Source of the DNA: Xanthomonas sp.
GTDB lineage: Bacteria; Pseudomonadota; Gammaproteobacteria; Xanthomonadales; Xanthomonadaceae
Reading direction: 5' to 3'
DNA length: 64,000 bases
Assembly: GCA_018262705.1 (NCBI GenBank)
Contig: JADFDQ010000008.1
Span: 62,001 to 126,000 of the forward strand
Below the pieces are notes generated by a model, which had not been told where the DNA came from, searched no databases, and worked only from the letters and a program-made list of their open reading frames with translations. Positions 46,415 to 55,508 of the stretch are shown here, piece after piece (positions within the stretch are counted from its first letter, which is position 1; every line of letters begins with the position of its first letter). The position numbers and the translations under genes were made by a program.

Positions 46415-47313
46415 CGCGCCGCCAGCGCCTTTCCGGCCCGACTGTTGGTTTCGCGGCCGAGCAGGTCGGCCAGCCAGTGGCCGGTATCGGCCAGCGCAAC
46501 AAGATCGACGCCGGTGCGGATGCCCAGCCCGTGCAGCATGTAGACGACATCTTCGCTGGCCACGTTGCCGGTGGCGCCCTTGGCATAGGGGCAGCCGCCG
46601 GCGCCGGACACCGCGCTGTCGATGACGCCGACGCCTGCTTCGAGGCAGGCGAGGATGTTGGCCAGCGCCTGTCCGTAAGTGTCGTGGAAGTGCACGGCCA
46701 GCGCCGCCATCGGCACTTCGGTCGCAACCGCCTGCAGCATCGCTCGCGCCTTGCCCGGCGTGCCGACGCCGATCGTGTCGCCCAGCGAGACTTCGAAACA
46801 GCCCATGTCGAACAGCGCTTTGGACACGCGCACGACGTCCGACAGCGGCACCTCGCCCTGATACGGACAACCAAGCACGGTGGAGACGTAGCCGCGCACC
46901 TTCACGCCGTCGTCCCTGGCGCGCTCCAGCACCGGCGCGAAGCGCTCCAGCGATTCGTCGATACCGGCGTTGGTGTTCCTGCGGTTGAACGCTTCCGAGG
47001 CAGCGGTGAACACCGCCACTTCGCGAGCGCCGGCTGCACGGGCGCGATCAAAGCCCTGCAGGTTGGGCACCAGCACCGGGTAGTCGACGCCTTCGACGGG
47101 ATGGATGCCTGCGAGCACCTCGGCGGCGTCGGCCATCTGCGGCACCCATTTCGGGCTGACGAAGGCGGTGGCTTCGATGGTGCGCAGTCCGGTTTTCGCG
47201 AGCCGATCGATCAGTTCGATCTTGGCCGCCGTGCCGATGTCGATTTTTTCGTTCTGCAGCCCGTCACGCGGACCGACTTCGACGATGCGAACCTCGGGAG
47301 GTGCGTTCGTCAT
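46411..47313 (-). CDS. liuE: Hydroxymethylglutaryl-CoA lyase
   Basis: A 300-residue TIM-barrel enzyme that splits HMG-CoA to acetoacetate and acetyl-CoA, the last step of leucine degradation. EVGPRDGLQNE near the start supplies the substrate/metal residues, and SGAGGCPYAKGATGNVASED holds the catalytic cysteine in the expected loop. LHFHDTYG-like VHFHDTYGQAL binds the metal through two histidines. Its start overlaps the stop of the lipoprotein gene and its stop overlaps the PAS-GGDEF-EAL start. Confidence 0.95.
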   Translation of the reverse strand: MTNAPPEVRIVEVGPRDGLQNEKIDIGTAAKIELIDRLAKTGLRTIEATAFVSPKWVPQMADAAEVLAGIHPVEGVDYPVLVPNLQGFDRARAAGAREVAVFTAASEAFNRRNTNAGIDESLERFAPVLERARDDGVKVRGYVSTVLGCPYQGEVPLSDVVRVSKALFDMGCFEVSLGDTIGVGTPGKARAMLQAVATEVPMAALAVHFHDTYGQALANILACLEAGVGVIDSAVSGAGGCPYAKGATGNVASEDVVYMLHGLGIRTGVDLVALADTGHWLADLLGRETNSRAGKALAAR

Positions 47314-47942
47314 GGTTTTACCGGTGGCGCATTTTCCGCCGGCGTGACGGCGGGCGCGCGCTGCAGTTCAATGCTCGGCGTGTCGACGAAGAACTCCGGG
47401 TGCTCCTGCAGGATTTTCGAAATCCGCTGCGGATTACCGGCAACGAAATTACGGTACACGCGATCCGAATCGCTGTCGGAGCGGCCTGTGTTGGAGGACT
47501 GGTAGCCGCCGATGCGGCCCTGCAGGATCGCTTCTGCGATTTTGGCGTGATCCGGGGCGTAGACGCGCAGGATGTCGCCGTCGCGCTGGTAGCGCCACAG
47601 AACGTGGCCGCAGTAGGTGTGGTTCTCGCCCACGCAATCGGTCTCGTTGCTGTCGTTGCGAACGTCAAGAAACTCTCCGTGAGCGTTGCGGATGAGGGTG
47701 ACGTTCAATGGCTTGAGCTTGCCCGCGTCGACGATGTTGCGACAATCGCTCGTGATCTCCATGATTTGCGGGGCGCCGGCGTCCGTTGCGTCGGAATCGT
47801 GCGGTATCCAGCGCCCGGGCCAAGCGGGATCGCACTGGACGGCCGTGCCTTCCGGCAGCGACTCAAAGACGGTGCTCGAACATCCGCCGAGCAGTGCGGG
47901 CAGGGTGAGCAGCAGGCAGCACAGAATCGAACGCATGGTCAT
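47310..47942 (-). CDS. Lipoprotein of unknown function coupled to leucine catabolism genes
   Basis: A 210-residue protein with a lipoprotein signal (LPALLGGC, lipidation cysteine at about 21). I do not recognise the mature domain. It is rich in acidic residues and has cysteines in VQCDPAWPG, SDCRNIV, DCVGEN and YCGHVLW, enough for two disulphides. WPGRWIP at its start resembles small periplasmic beta proteins. It overlaps liuD upstream and liuE downstream by ATGA each, so it is produced with them. Confidence 0.75.
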   Translation of the reverse strand: MTMRSILCCLLLTLPALLGGCSSTVFESLPEGTAVQCDPAWPGRWIPHDSDATDAGAPQIMEITSDCRNIVDAGKLKPLNVTLIRNAHGEFLDVRNDSNETDCVGENHTYCGHVLWRYQRDGDILRVYAPDHAKIAEAILQGRIGGYQSSNTGRSDSDSDRVYRNFVAGNPQRISKILQEHPEFFVDTPSIELQRAPAVTPAENAPPVKP

Positions 47943-49933
47943 TCCTCCAACGTGGCCAACACCGTATCGGCTTCGACGAATTCGCCGGGCTGGGCGCGAA
48001 TTTCCGCGATCACGCCGTCGCGCGGCGCTTTCAGCGCCAATTCCATTTTCATTGCTTCCAGCACCAGCACCACGTCGCCTGCGTGCAGCGCCGTTCCCGG
48101 GTTTGCCTTGATGACCACCACGCGTCCGGGCATCGGAGCGCGGATGCGGTGATCGTCGCCGGCACCACCGACGGCGTCGCGATGCAGCGTTTCAACCTGG
48201 GCCAGCCGCAGGCGGCGGTCGCCGTTGTGGACGTCGATCATGTTGCCGACGGCGGTTGCATGGAAGCGATGCATCGCGCCGTCGATGCGCAGGGTGAGCG
48301 TCCCGTCGGCGAGACGTGCGCCCGCCACCTCAAACCGGGTTGCGTCCAGCGCGATGGAATAGCTGCCAGCGTTTCCTGCGGCAAGGATTTCGATCTGGCG
48401 GTCGGCGTGTTCGAACACGAGGCGGCGCTGGCCCGGTGCGCCCAGTCGCCAGCCGTCGCAGGCGTTCCAGGGTGCGGTCGGGTCTGGCGTCCGGAGCGCA
48501 CTGATGCGCGCCTCGGCTTCCTGCTGCAGCAGGCGCGCCGTTGCCGCAGCGACCAGCAGCAGCGGAGCGTCCGTGGCGGGCGCAAAGAACTCTTCAAGAT
48601 GGCGATCGAGGTAGCCGCTATCGATGTCGGCGTCGACGATGGCCGGATGCCGGATCAGCCGTTCGAGGAAAGCGACGTTGGATTTTGGCCCGCGCACGCG
48701 GCATTGCGAGAGCGCCTCGCGCAGACGCGCCAGCGCGCGCGGACGGTCTTCGTCCCAAGCGACGAGTTTGGCGATCATGGGATCGTAGAAGATCGTGACG
48801 GTATCGCCTTCCACCACACCCGATTCCAGCCGCACATGCCGCGACGACGGCGGCAGTTGCAGGGTAGAGAGCGTGCCGGAGCCCGGCAAAAAGCCGGCGT
48901 CTGGATCTTCCGCATACAGCCGCACTTCGATGGCGTGGCCGTGCTGGACGATCTGTTCCTGCGTTTTCGGCAGGGTCTCGCCGGCGGCCACGCGCAGCTG
49001 CCATTCGACCAGATCGAACCCCGTCACTTCCTCGGTCACCGGATGTTCGACCTGCAGGCGCGTGTTGATTTCCATGAAGTGGAAATCGCCACCCTTGCCG
49101 ACGATGAACTCCACGGTCCCCGCGTTTTGGTAGTCGATGGCGCGCGCGGCCAGCACCGCCGCCGCGCCCATGCGTTCGCGCAGCTCGGGCGTCAGGAACG
49201 GCGAGGGCGATTCCTCCAGCACTTTCTGGTAGCGGCGCTGGGCCGAGCACTCGCGCTCGCCGAGGTGGATGGCGTTGCCGTGGGCGTCGGCGAAGATCTG
49301 GAACTCGATGTGGCGCGGGTGTTCGACGTAGCGCTCGAGCAGGACGCGCTCGCGGCCGAAGGCGTTTTTCGCCTCGCGCTGGCAGCTTTCCAGATTCGCT
49401 GAAAATTCCTCGCGGCTGCGCACGATGCGCATGCCTTTGCCGCCGCCGCCGTAAGCGGCCTTGATCATCAGCGGATAGCCGATGCGGTTCGCTTCCTGCT
49501 GCAGCTGCGCCGAATCCTGATCCTCGCCGGTGTAGCCCGGCACCACCGGCACGCCGGCCGCGGCCATCAGATCCTTGGCGCCGGCCTTGCTGCCCATCTT
49601 GCGCATGGAATGGCCGGGCGGGCCGATGAAGACGAGGCCGGCCGCAGCGACCGCGTCGGCGAAGTCGGGGTTTTCGCTGAGGAAGCCGTAGCCGGGGTGG
49701 ATCGCCTGCGCGCCGGTCGCCTTGGCCACCGCGATGATCGCATCGCCGCGCAGATAGCTGTCCTGCGGGCGCGGGCCGCCGATCGGATGCGCCTCGTCGG
49801 CCAGCCGCGCGTGCTGGGCGTCGGCGTCGGCGTCGGAGAACACGGCCACGGTGCGGATGCCGAGCTTGCGCGCGGTGCGGATCACGCGGCAGGCGATTTC
49901 GCCGCGATTGGCGATGAGGATGGTGTGGAACAT
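47939..49933 (-). CDS. liuD: 3-methylcrotonyl-CoA carboxylase, biotin-carrying alpha subunit
   Basis: A 664-residue subunit: biotin carboxylase domain (about 1-445: ILIANRGEIACRVIRTA, GYGFLSENPDFA, the ATP loop AAYGGGGKGM, HIEFQIFADAHGN, ERECSAQRRYQK), a linking domain, and a C-terminal biotinyl domain with EAMKMEL (biotin on Lys629). It carboxylates 3-methylcrotonyl-CoA with LiuB in leucine degradation; the other candidates (acetyl- or propionyl-CoA carboxylase alpha subunits) fit less well given its neighbours. ATG at 49933 overlaps the liuC stop (TGATG). Confidence 0.93.
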   Translation of the reverse strand: MFHTILIANRGEIACRVIRTARKLGIRTVAVFSDADADAQHARLADEAHPIGGPRPQDSYLRGDAIIAVAKATGAQAIHPGYGFLSENPDFADAVAAAGLVFIGPPGHSMRKMGSKAGAKDLMAAAGVPVVPGYTGEDQDSAQLQQEANRIGYPLMIKAAYGGGGKGMRIVRSREEFSANLESCQREAKNAFGRERVLLERYVEHPRHIEFQIFADAHGNAIHLGERECSAQRRYQKVLEESPSPFLTPELRERMGAAAVLAARAIDYQNAGTVEFIVGKGGDFHFMEINTRLQVEHPVTEEVTGFDLVEWQLRVAAGETLPKTQEQIVQHGHAIEVRLYAEDPDAGFLPGSGTLSTLQLPPSSRHVRLESGVVEGDTVTIFYDPMIAKLVAWDEDRPRALARLREALSQCRVRGPKSNVAFLERLIRHPAIVDADIDSGYLDRHLEEFFAPATDAPLLLVAAATARLLQQEAEARISALRTPDPTAPWNACDGWRLGAPGQRRLVFEHADRQIEILAAGNAGSYSIALDATRFEVAGARLADGTLTLRIDGAMHRFHATAVGNMIDVHNGDRRLRLAQVETLHRDAVGGAGDDHRIRAPMPGRVVVIKANPGTALHAGDVVLVLEAMKMELALKAPRDGVIAEIRAQPGEFVEADTVLATLEE

Positions 49934-50718
49934 CAAGACGTCATCCAGTTGGGCTTGCGCTTGTCGAGGAAGGCGGACAGACCTTCCTGGCCTTCCGGCG
50001 AAACGCGCAGGCGGGCGATCAGCGCGGCGTTGTCGGCATCGTGACGGGCGCCGTCGGCGTGGGCGCAGACGGCGCGTACCAGCTGCTTGGCGCTGGCGCA
50101 GGCGATCGGCCCGGTTTTCAGCAAAAGTTCGATCTGTCGTTGCACCGCCGTGTCGAGCGCGGTCGAATTGACCACGGCGTGCAGCAAGCCGATGCGCTGC
50201 GCTTCGGCGGCGTCGAAGATTTCCGCGCTAGCGAAATAGCGGCGGGCGTGGCGCGGACCGATCGCGGCGATCACGTAGGGCGAGATCACCGCCGGCAGCA
50301 GGCCGAGCTTGCTTTCGGTCAGGCCGAATCTGGCTTCGGGCACGCCGATGGCGATGTCACAGCAGGCGACGAGCCCAACCCCGCCGCCGAACGCCGCGCC
50401 CTGCACGCGGGCGATGGTCGGTTTCGGCAGTTCATCGAGCTTGCGCATCAGCCGCGCCAGCGCCAGCGAATCCTTGCGGTTATCGTCCTCGCTGGCAGCG
50501 GCCATGCCGCGCATCCAATTGAGGTCGGCGCCGGCCGAAAACGAGGGGCCTTCGGCTTCCAAAACCACGATGCGAACCGACGGATCATTGCCGACCGTTT
50601 CCAGCGCCTGTGACAGCTCGACAATCAGATGATCGTCGAAGGCGTTGTGCACCTGCGGACGCGCCATCCGCAAGCGGACGACCTGGCCGTCGCGAAGCAG
50701 CTGCAGGGAAGAGGTCAT
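49933..50718 (-). CDS. liuC: Methylglutaconyl-CoA hydratase (enoyl-CoA hydratase family)
   Basis: A 261-residue crotonase-fold enzyme that likely hydrates 3-methylglutaconyl-CoA to HMG-CoA. FSAGADLNWMRGM forms the oxyanion hole and VQGAAFGGGVGLVACCDIAIG the second; EARFGLTESKLGLLPAVISPYV carries the acidic catalytic residue. These match LiuC more than general hydratases. It lies directly ahead of liuD with one-base overlap. Confidence 0.92.
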   Translation of the reverse strand: MTSSLQLLRDGQVVRLRMARPQVHNAFDDHLIVELSQALETVGNDPSVRIVVLEAEGPSFSAGADLNWMRGMAAASEDDNRKDSLALARLMRKLDELPKPTIARVQGAAFGGGVGLVACCDIAIGVPEARFGLTESKLGLLPAVISPYVIAAIGPRHARRYFASAEIFDAAEAQRIGLLHAVVNSTALDTAVQRQIELLLKTGPIACASAKQLVRAVCAHADGARHDADNAALIARLRVSPEGQEGLSAFLDKRKPNWMTS

Positions 50719-50772
50719 GCGTGAATCCGCCGGTTGTGAGCCCCAACCGACTATGATAACGGCAGTCGCATT

Positions 50773-50793
50773 CCGACGCAGTTGCTGCGTCGG
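50773..50793 (-). terminator. Hairpin between the zinc-ribbon gene and liuC
   Basis: A perfect 9-bp stem CCGACGCAG/CTGCGTCGG with a 3-base loop begins 15 bases after the zinc-ribbon stop. No T-run follows on the minus strand, so it may cause partial termination or protect upstream mRNA rather than separate the two parts fully. Confidence 0.5.
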
Positions 50794-50808
50794 GTCAAGC
50801 GATCCGAT

Positions 50809-51159
50809 CTAGTGCCGCCTGCGCTTGTCAGGCGATGCCGCCACCGCTTCCACGGTGACGGTAAAACTGCGTTCCTCACCCGGGAACACCGCGCCCACGC
50901 CGGCGACGTGACGGCCGATCTCCTTGCCGCGCTCGTCGCGGATCACCACCACCACGGTGTATTCGAAGGCACTGTCGCGGGTGCCGTTCAGGATGCCTTC
51001 CACCTGCAGAGGCACCGATCGCGTGCTTGCCGAGTCCGGTGAATCGAGTCGCAGATACCCTTTGCACGCCGGACACACCGGCGAGCTTTCGAGAATGGTG
51101 GCTTTGCAGTGCGGGCAAGTGCGGGTGGCCCCCACTGCGCCCGGGCGCGGCCCGCTCAT
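50809..51159 (-). CDS. Small zinc-ribbon protein
   Basis: A 116-residue protein with an N-terminal double-CxxC zinc ribbon (CPHCKATILESSPVCPACKG, residues about 16-35) joined to a beta-rich domain (about 50-108, with EYTVVVVIRDERGKEIGRHV) resembling a beta-sandwich. I do not know its function. It overlaps the bactofilin stop by ATGA, so the two are co-translated and may work together. No signal peptide is seen. Confidence 0.7.
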   Translation of the reverse strand: MSGPRPGAVGATRTCPHCKATILESSPVCPACKGYLRLDSPDSASTRSVPLQVEGILNGTRDSAFEYTVVVVIRDERGKEIGRHVAGVGAVFPGEERSFTVTVEAVAASPDKRRRH

Positions 51160-51656
51160 GCGGTCGGGCCACCCTCCGGCTTGCCGCCTTCCTTGCCCCA
51201 GCCACATTCGACGTGGCCGCGGATGCGCGAACCCGGCGCGACGGTCAGGCTGCCGGCCTTGACGTCGCCGGTGATGGCGCCGGTGTTGAGCAGTTCCACA
51301 TGCTGTGCGCCGGAGATATTGCCTTCCAGCTCGCCGGCCAAGGCGACCTTGCTGGCGGCGATCGCGCCGGCCGTCACCTTGGCGCCCTTGTCGACGGTTA
51401 GGTTGCCCTGCACCTTGATGTCGCCCTTGAAACGGCCGGCGATGCGGATGTGGCCGCTGCCTTCGATCTTGCCTTCGATGGTCAGATCGGAGGCGATGAT
51501 CGATTCGCGCGCGCCACTGTCTGCGCTGCGCACAGCCGCGGGCGTCGCTGCTGGTGTCGGCGCGGGTTCGGCGGCGACCGTAGGCTGGCGCGGCGGATCG
51601 AAATGGATGGGCTCGTTCGCCTTGGGTGCCGGCGTGCTGTCTTTCCAGATGGCCAT
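51156..51656 (-). CDS. Bactofilin
   Basis: A 166-residue polymer-forming cytoskeletal protein. A proline/alanine-rich N-terminus (about 1-60) precedes the right-handed beta-helix core (about 62-155) with repeated units such as IEGKIEGSGHIRIAGRFKGDI, shown here in two overlapping parts (IEGKIEGSGHIRI, AGRFKGDIKVQG). A glycine-rich tail follows. Bactofilins shape cells or position enzymes. The ATG at 51656 has GAGGAG eight bases upstream. It sits between liuB and liuC on the same strand. Confidence 0.9.
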   Translation of the reverse strand: MAIWKDSTPAPKANEPIHFDPPRQPTVAAEPAPTPAATPAAVRSADSGARESIIASDLTIEGKIEGSGHIRIAGRFKGDIKVQGNLTVDKGAKVTAGAIAASKVALAGELEGNISGAQHVELLNTGAITGDVKAGSLTVAPGSRIRGHVECGWGKEGGKPEGGPTA

Positions 51657-51760
51657 GAACGGATCTCCTCGGGGGCGGACTTGCGAGGCTACCACCGATT
51701 TGCCGTCATTTGTTGCCTGAATGGGCGAGTTGCGCACCGTAAGTGCTTGGCAAGCATGAA

Positions 51761-53371
51761 TTACATCCGGAACACCCCAAACCGCGTGCGGTCTTCGATC
51801 GGCGCATTGAGCGATGCCGACAAGCCCAGCCCCAGCACCCGGCGGGTGTCGGCGGGGTCGATGATGCCGTCATCCCACAGCCGTGCGCTGGCGTAGTAGG
51901 GGTTGCCCTGGTCTTCGTATTGCTGGCGAAGGGGGGCTTTGAAGGCTTCTTCCTCCTCCGGTGTCCACACGCCGCCCTTGGCTTCGATGCCGTCGCGCTT
52001 CACCGTGGCCAGCACGCTGGCGGCCTGTTCGCCGCCCATCACGCTGATGCGCGCATTCGGCCACATCCATAAAAAACGCGCACCGTAGGCGCGGCCGCAC
52101 ATCGCGTAATTACCGGCACCAAAACTGCCGCCGATCACCACGGTAAATTTCGGCACGTGCGAGCAAGCCACGGCGGTCACCATCTTGGCGCCATCCTTGG
52201 CGATCCCGGACTGTTCGTATTTCTTGCCGACCATGAAGCCGGTGATGTTCTGCAGGAACACCAGCGGAATGCCGCGCTGGTTGCACAGTTCGATGAAGTG
52301 CGCGCCCTTGAGCGCGGATTCGGAAAACAGGATGCCGTTGTTGGCGATGATGCCGACCGGGTAGCCGTGCAGGTGGGCGAAGCCGGTGATCAAGGTCTTG
52401 CCGTAGCGCGCCTTGAACTCCTGCAGCTCGCTGCCGTCGGTGATGCGGGCGATGACTTCGCGGATGTCGAACGGGCGGCGCGGGTCTTTCGGCACGATGC
52501 CGTACAGCTCTTCGCTGGCATACAGCGGTTCGCGCACCGGCACGGTGGCCACCGGCAGCGTTTTCTTGCGATTGAGCGAGGCCACCACCCCGCGCGCGAT
52601 TTCCAGCGCGTGGCGGTCATCCTCGGCGAAATGATCGGCCACGCCCGATATGCTGGTATGCACATCGGCGCCGCCCAGCGTTTCGGCATCCACCACTTCG
52701 CCGGTGGCCGCTTTCACCAGCGGCGGGCCGCCAAGGAAGATGGTGCCTTGTTCCTTGACGATGATGGATTCATCGGACATCGCCGGCACATAGGCGCCGC
52801 CGGCGGTGCAGCTGCCCATCACGACGGCAATTTGCGGGATGTTTTCCGCAGACAGTCGCGCCTGGTTGTAGAAGATCCGGCCGAAGTGCTCCTTGTCCGG
52901 GAACACTTCATCTTGCAGCGGCAAAAACGCGCCACCGGAATCGACCAGATAGATGCACGGCAGGTTGTTCTCACGCGCCACTTCCTGCGCGCGCAGATGC
53001 TTTTTCACCGTGATCGGGAAATAGGTGCCGCCCTTGACGGTGGCATCGTTGGCGACGATCACCACCTCTTGCCCCATCACGCGGCCAATGCCGCAGATCA
53101 TGCCGGCGGCGGGCGCCTTGCCGTCATACATGCCCTCGGCGGCCAGCGGCGCAATTTCCAGAAACGGCGAACCGGGATCAAGCAGGGCGCCGATGCGCTC
53201 GCGCGGCAACAGCTTGCCGCGCGCGGTGTGCCTAGCCCGCGCTTTCTCGCCGCCGCCGTCAGCGGCGTGTGCCAGCCTGGCCTTGAGTTCATCGACCAGC
53301 GCACGGTGGAAGGTCGCGTTGTCGATGAAATCCTGCGAGCGGGGATCGAGCTGCGTGACAAGAGCGGGCAT
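51761..53371 (-). CDS. liuB: 3-methylcrotonyl-CoA carboxylase, carboxyltransferase beta subunit
   Basis: A 536-residue carboxyltransferase that moves CO2 from biotin on LiuD to 3-methylcrotonyl-CoA. [37 protein letters not shown] and [20 protein letters not shown] are typical of the MCC beta subunit, as is the ending [12 protein letters not shown]. Length fits the family. It is divergent from rlmD, with a 108-base gap that should hold its promoter. Confidence 0.94.
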   Translation of the reverse strand: MPALVTQLDPRSQDFIDNATFHRALVDELKARLAHAADGGGEKARARHTARGKLLPRERIGALLDPGSPFLEIAPLAAEGMYDGKAPAAGMICGIGRVMGQEVVIVANDATVKGGTYFPITVKKHLRAQEVARENNLPCIYLVDSGGAFLPLQDEVFPDKEHFGRIFYNQARLSAENIPQIAVVMGSCTAGGAYVPAMSDESIIVKEQGTIFLGGPPLVKAATGEVVDAETLGGADVHTSISGVADHFAEDDRHALEIARGVVASLNRKKTLPVATVPVREPLYASEELYGIVPKDPRRPFDIREVIARITDGSELQEFKARYGKTLITGFAHLHGYPVGIIANNGILFSESALKGAHFIELCNQRGIPLVFLQNITGFMVGKKYEQSGIAKDGAKMVTAVACSHVPKFTVVIGGSFGAGNYAMCGRAYGARFLWMWPNARISVMGGEQAASVLATVKRDGIEAKGGVWTPEEEEAFKAPLRQQYEDQGNPYYASARLWDDGIIDPADTRRVLGLGLSASLNAPIEDRTRFGVFRM

Positions 53372-53479
53372 CGAACGGATCCTGGTGGCAAGACCCATAA
53401 GGATACCGCTCGATGCCGAAGCCCGCCTTGCAACGGCCGCGGTTTGCGACAATGGCGGGCCGTCCAGCATGGAATCCTT

Positions 53480-54817
53480 GTGGCCCGCATCGACCAGACG
53501 CCGAAGACCCTGCATATCTCCGACCTCAGCCACGACGGCCGCGGCGTGGCGCGCTGGCCGGAGGGGCACGCGCAGGCCGGCAAGGCGGTGTTCGTGTCCG
53601 GTGCGCTGCCTGGCGAAATCGTCAGCGTGCAGCAGACTGCGCGTTCCAAGCATTTCGACGAGGCGAAAACGCTGGAGGTGTTGCAGGCCTCGCCAGATCG
53701 CGTGGCGCCGCGTTGTCCACATTTCGGTGTCTGCGGCGGCTGCGTGTTGCAGCATCTCGAGGCGGGCAAGCAGATCGACTACAAGCAGCGCGTACTGCTG
53801 GACAACCTGCAGCGCATCGGCCACGTCGCGCCGCAGACCGTGCTGCCGCCGCTGCGGGGCGAGAGCTGGGGCTATCGGCGCAAGGGCCGCTTGTCGGTGC
53901 GCCGGGTCGAGAAAAAAGACAAAACCCTGGTGGGCTTCCGCGAAACCGATCCACGCTTCGTGGCCGATTTGCGCGAGTGCCACACGTTGGTACCGCAGAT
54001 CGGCTTCAAGCTGGATGCGCTGGGTGCGTTGGTGGATGGCATGGATGGCCGCCGCGACATCCCGCAGATTGAATTCATCGCCGGCGATGCCGCCACGGTA
54101 TTGGTGTTTCGCCATCTGCAAGCGCTGTCCGACAACGACAAGCAGGCCTTGGCCGCATTTGCGCAGGCGCATGATTTCGACATCTTCCTGCAACCGGGTG
54201 GGCTGGATTCGGTGCATCCGCTCAATGGGCAAGCGCCGCAGCTGTCGTTTCAGTTGCCGCAGTGGCAGATCGAACTTAATTTCCGCCCGCTGGATTTCAT
54301 CCAGGTCAACGCCAAACTCAATCAGGCGATGATTGCGCGCGCGCTGGACTTGCTCGATGTACAGCCGGGTGAGCGCGTGCTGGATCTGTTCTGCGGGCTG
54401 GGCAATTTCACCCTGCCGCTGGCGCGGGTGGTGGGCGAGGGCAGCGTGGTGGGCGTGGAAGGCGATGCCGGCCTGGTGGCGCGGGCGCGCGCGAATGCGC
54501 AGCACAACGGGCTGAGTCATGTGCAGTTCCATGCCGCCGATCTGGCGCAGGATTTGGCCGGGCAGGCGTGGCTGAAGCAGGGCTTCGACAAGCTGCTGCT
54601 GGATCCGGCCCGCGCCGGTGCGCTGGAAGTGCTCAAGCAATTGCCGCTCAAGGGGCTCAAGCGCATCGTGTATGTCAGCTGCCACCCCGGTTCATTGGCA
54701 CGCGATGCCGGCTATCTGGTGAATGAAGCCGGCTGGATGCTGCGCGACGCCGGGGTGATGGACATGTTCCCGCACACCGCGCACGTGGAGTCGATTGCGG
54801 TGTTTGAACCCATATGA
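53480..54817 (+). CDS. rlmD: 23S rRNA (uracil-5-)-methyltransferase RlmD
   Basis: A 445-residue enzyme that methylates U1939 of 23S rRNA. The TRAM domain is followed by the [4Fe-4S] ligands [10 protein letters not shown] (Cys79, 85, 88) and Cys167 in [22 protein letters not shown] binds S-adenosylmethionine; DPARAGA and [11 protein letters not shown] (catalytic Cys401) complete the site. The usual SCNP motif reads SCHP. No in-frame ATG lies near, so the GTG at 53480 is proposed. The stop is followed within three bases by a REP element. Confidence 0.93.
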   Translation: MARIDQTPKTLHISDLSHDGRGVARWPEGHAQAGKAVFVSGALPGEIVSVQQTARSKHFDEAKTLEVLQASPDRVAPRCPHFGVCGGCVLQHLEAGKQIDYKQRVLLDNLQRIGHVAPQTVLPPLRGESWGYRRKGRLSVRRVEKKDKTLVGFRETDPRFVADLRECHTLVPQIGFKLDALGALVDGMDGRRDIPQIEFIAGDAATVLVFRHLQALSDNDKQALAAFAQAHDFDIFLQPGGLDSVHPLNGQAPQLSFQLPQWQIELNFRPLDFIQVNAKLNQAMIARALDLLDVQPGERVLDLFCGLGNFTLPLARVVGEGSVVGVEGDAGLVARARANAQHNGLSHVQFHAADLAQDLAGQAWLKQGFDKLLLDPARAGALEVLKQLPLKGLKRIVYVSCHPGSLARDAGYLVNEAGWMLRDAGVMDMFPHTAHVESIAVFEPI

Positions 54818-54819
54818 CT

Positions 54820-54943
54820 GTAGGAGCGCACCGCAGGGGCGCGATACGCGCGATACCCTGTAGGAGCGCACTGAGGCCGCAGGCCGAGGGGCGCGATGGG
54901 ACAGGTGCCGACATCGGGTCGCGCCCCTGCGGGGCGCTCCTAC
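54820..54943. repeat. Double GTAG-type REP after rlmD
   Basis: Two GTAGGAGCGCAC starts (54820 and 54860) share one closing arm, GCGCCCCTGCGGGGCGCTCCTAC-like, ending at 54943. The first half-unit contains CCGCAGGGGCGCGATACGC; the second holds GAGGCCGCAGGCCGAGGGGC. It starts two bases after the rlmD stop and ends 40 bases before the CYTH gene. Confidence 0.85.
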
Positions 54944-54982
54944 TTGGGTCAGGGTGGTAGCTTGCATCAGGGAGAATTGGAC

Positions 54983-55504
54983 GTGGGCATCGAAATCGAG
55001 CGCAAGTTCCTCGTCACCAGCGGGGCCTGGCGCCCGCAGGCACACGCATCAACGGCGATGGCGCAGGGCTATCTCAACGACATCGGCATGGTCGATTCGG
55101 GCGCGATGCAGGCCTCGGTGCGGGTGAGGATCGAGGGCGAGTCGGCCTTCCTCAACATCAAATCGCGCGAGCTCGGCGCACGCCGGCAAGAGTTTGAATA
55201 CGCCATCTCGCTGGCCGATGCGCAGGCGCTGCTGGCCTTGTGCGTGGGTGGGCGAATCGAAAAGACCCGGCATTACGTGCAACATCAAAACCACCTATGG
55301 GAAGTCGATGAATTCTCTGGCGACAACGCCGGGCTGGTGGTGGCCGAAATTGAACTGGACGATGAACGCGAAGCGTTCGCGCACCCCAACTGGCTCGGTG
55401 CCGAGGTGACAATGCTTCCGCGCTACTACAATCTCGCCTTGGCCTCGCACCCGTATTCGCACTGGGGCGAAGACGAGCGCAGCCCGACCAAATTCGAAGG
55501 ATGA
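54983..55504 (+). CDS. CYTH domain protein (inorganic triphosphatase-like)
   Basis: A 173-residue protein with the CYTH tunnel motif GIEIERKFLV (ExExK) at its start, then paired charged strands (VRVRIEGE, FLNIKSRE, FEYAI, EVDEF, VVAEIELDDE). Family members hydrolyse inorganic triphosphate or bind phosphorylated ligands. GTG at 54983 follows GGGAGA; earlier in-frame codons run into the REP element and are rejected. It is followed after 4 bases by nagZ. Confidence 0.88.
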   Translation: MGIEIERKFLVTSGAWRPQAHASTAMAQGYLNDIGMVDSGAMQASVRVRIEGESAFLNIKSRELGARRQEFEYAISLADAQALLALCVGGRIEKTRHYVQHQNHLWEVDEFSGDNAGLVVAEIELDDEREAFAHPNWLGAEVTMLPRYYNLALASHPYSHWGEDERSPTKFEG

Positions 55505-55508
55505 ATCC

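Noticed and set aside
50719-50808. A promoter for liuC based on TTGACC and TATCAT in the gap
   Set aside because: The two boxes do not have a workable spacing (the better -10 candidate is too far from TTGACC), and the palindrome there explains part of the sequence as a hairpin.
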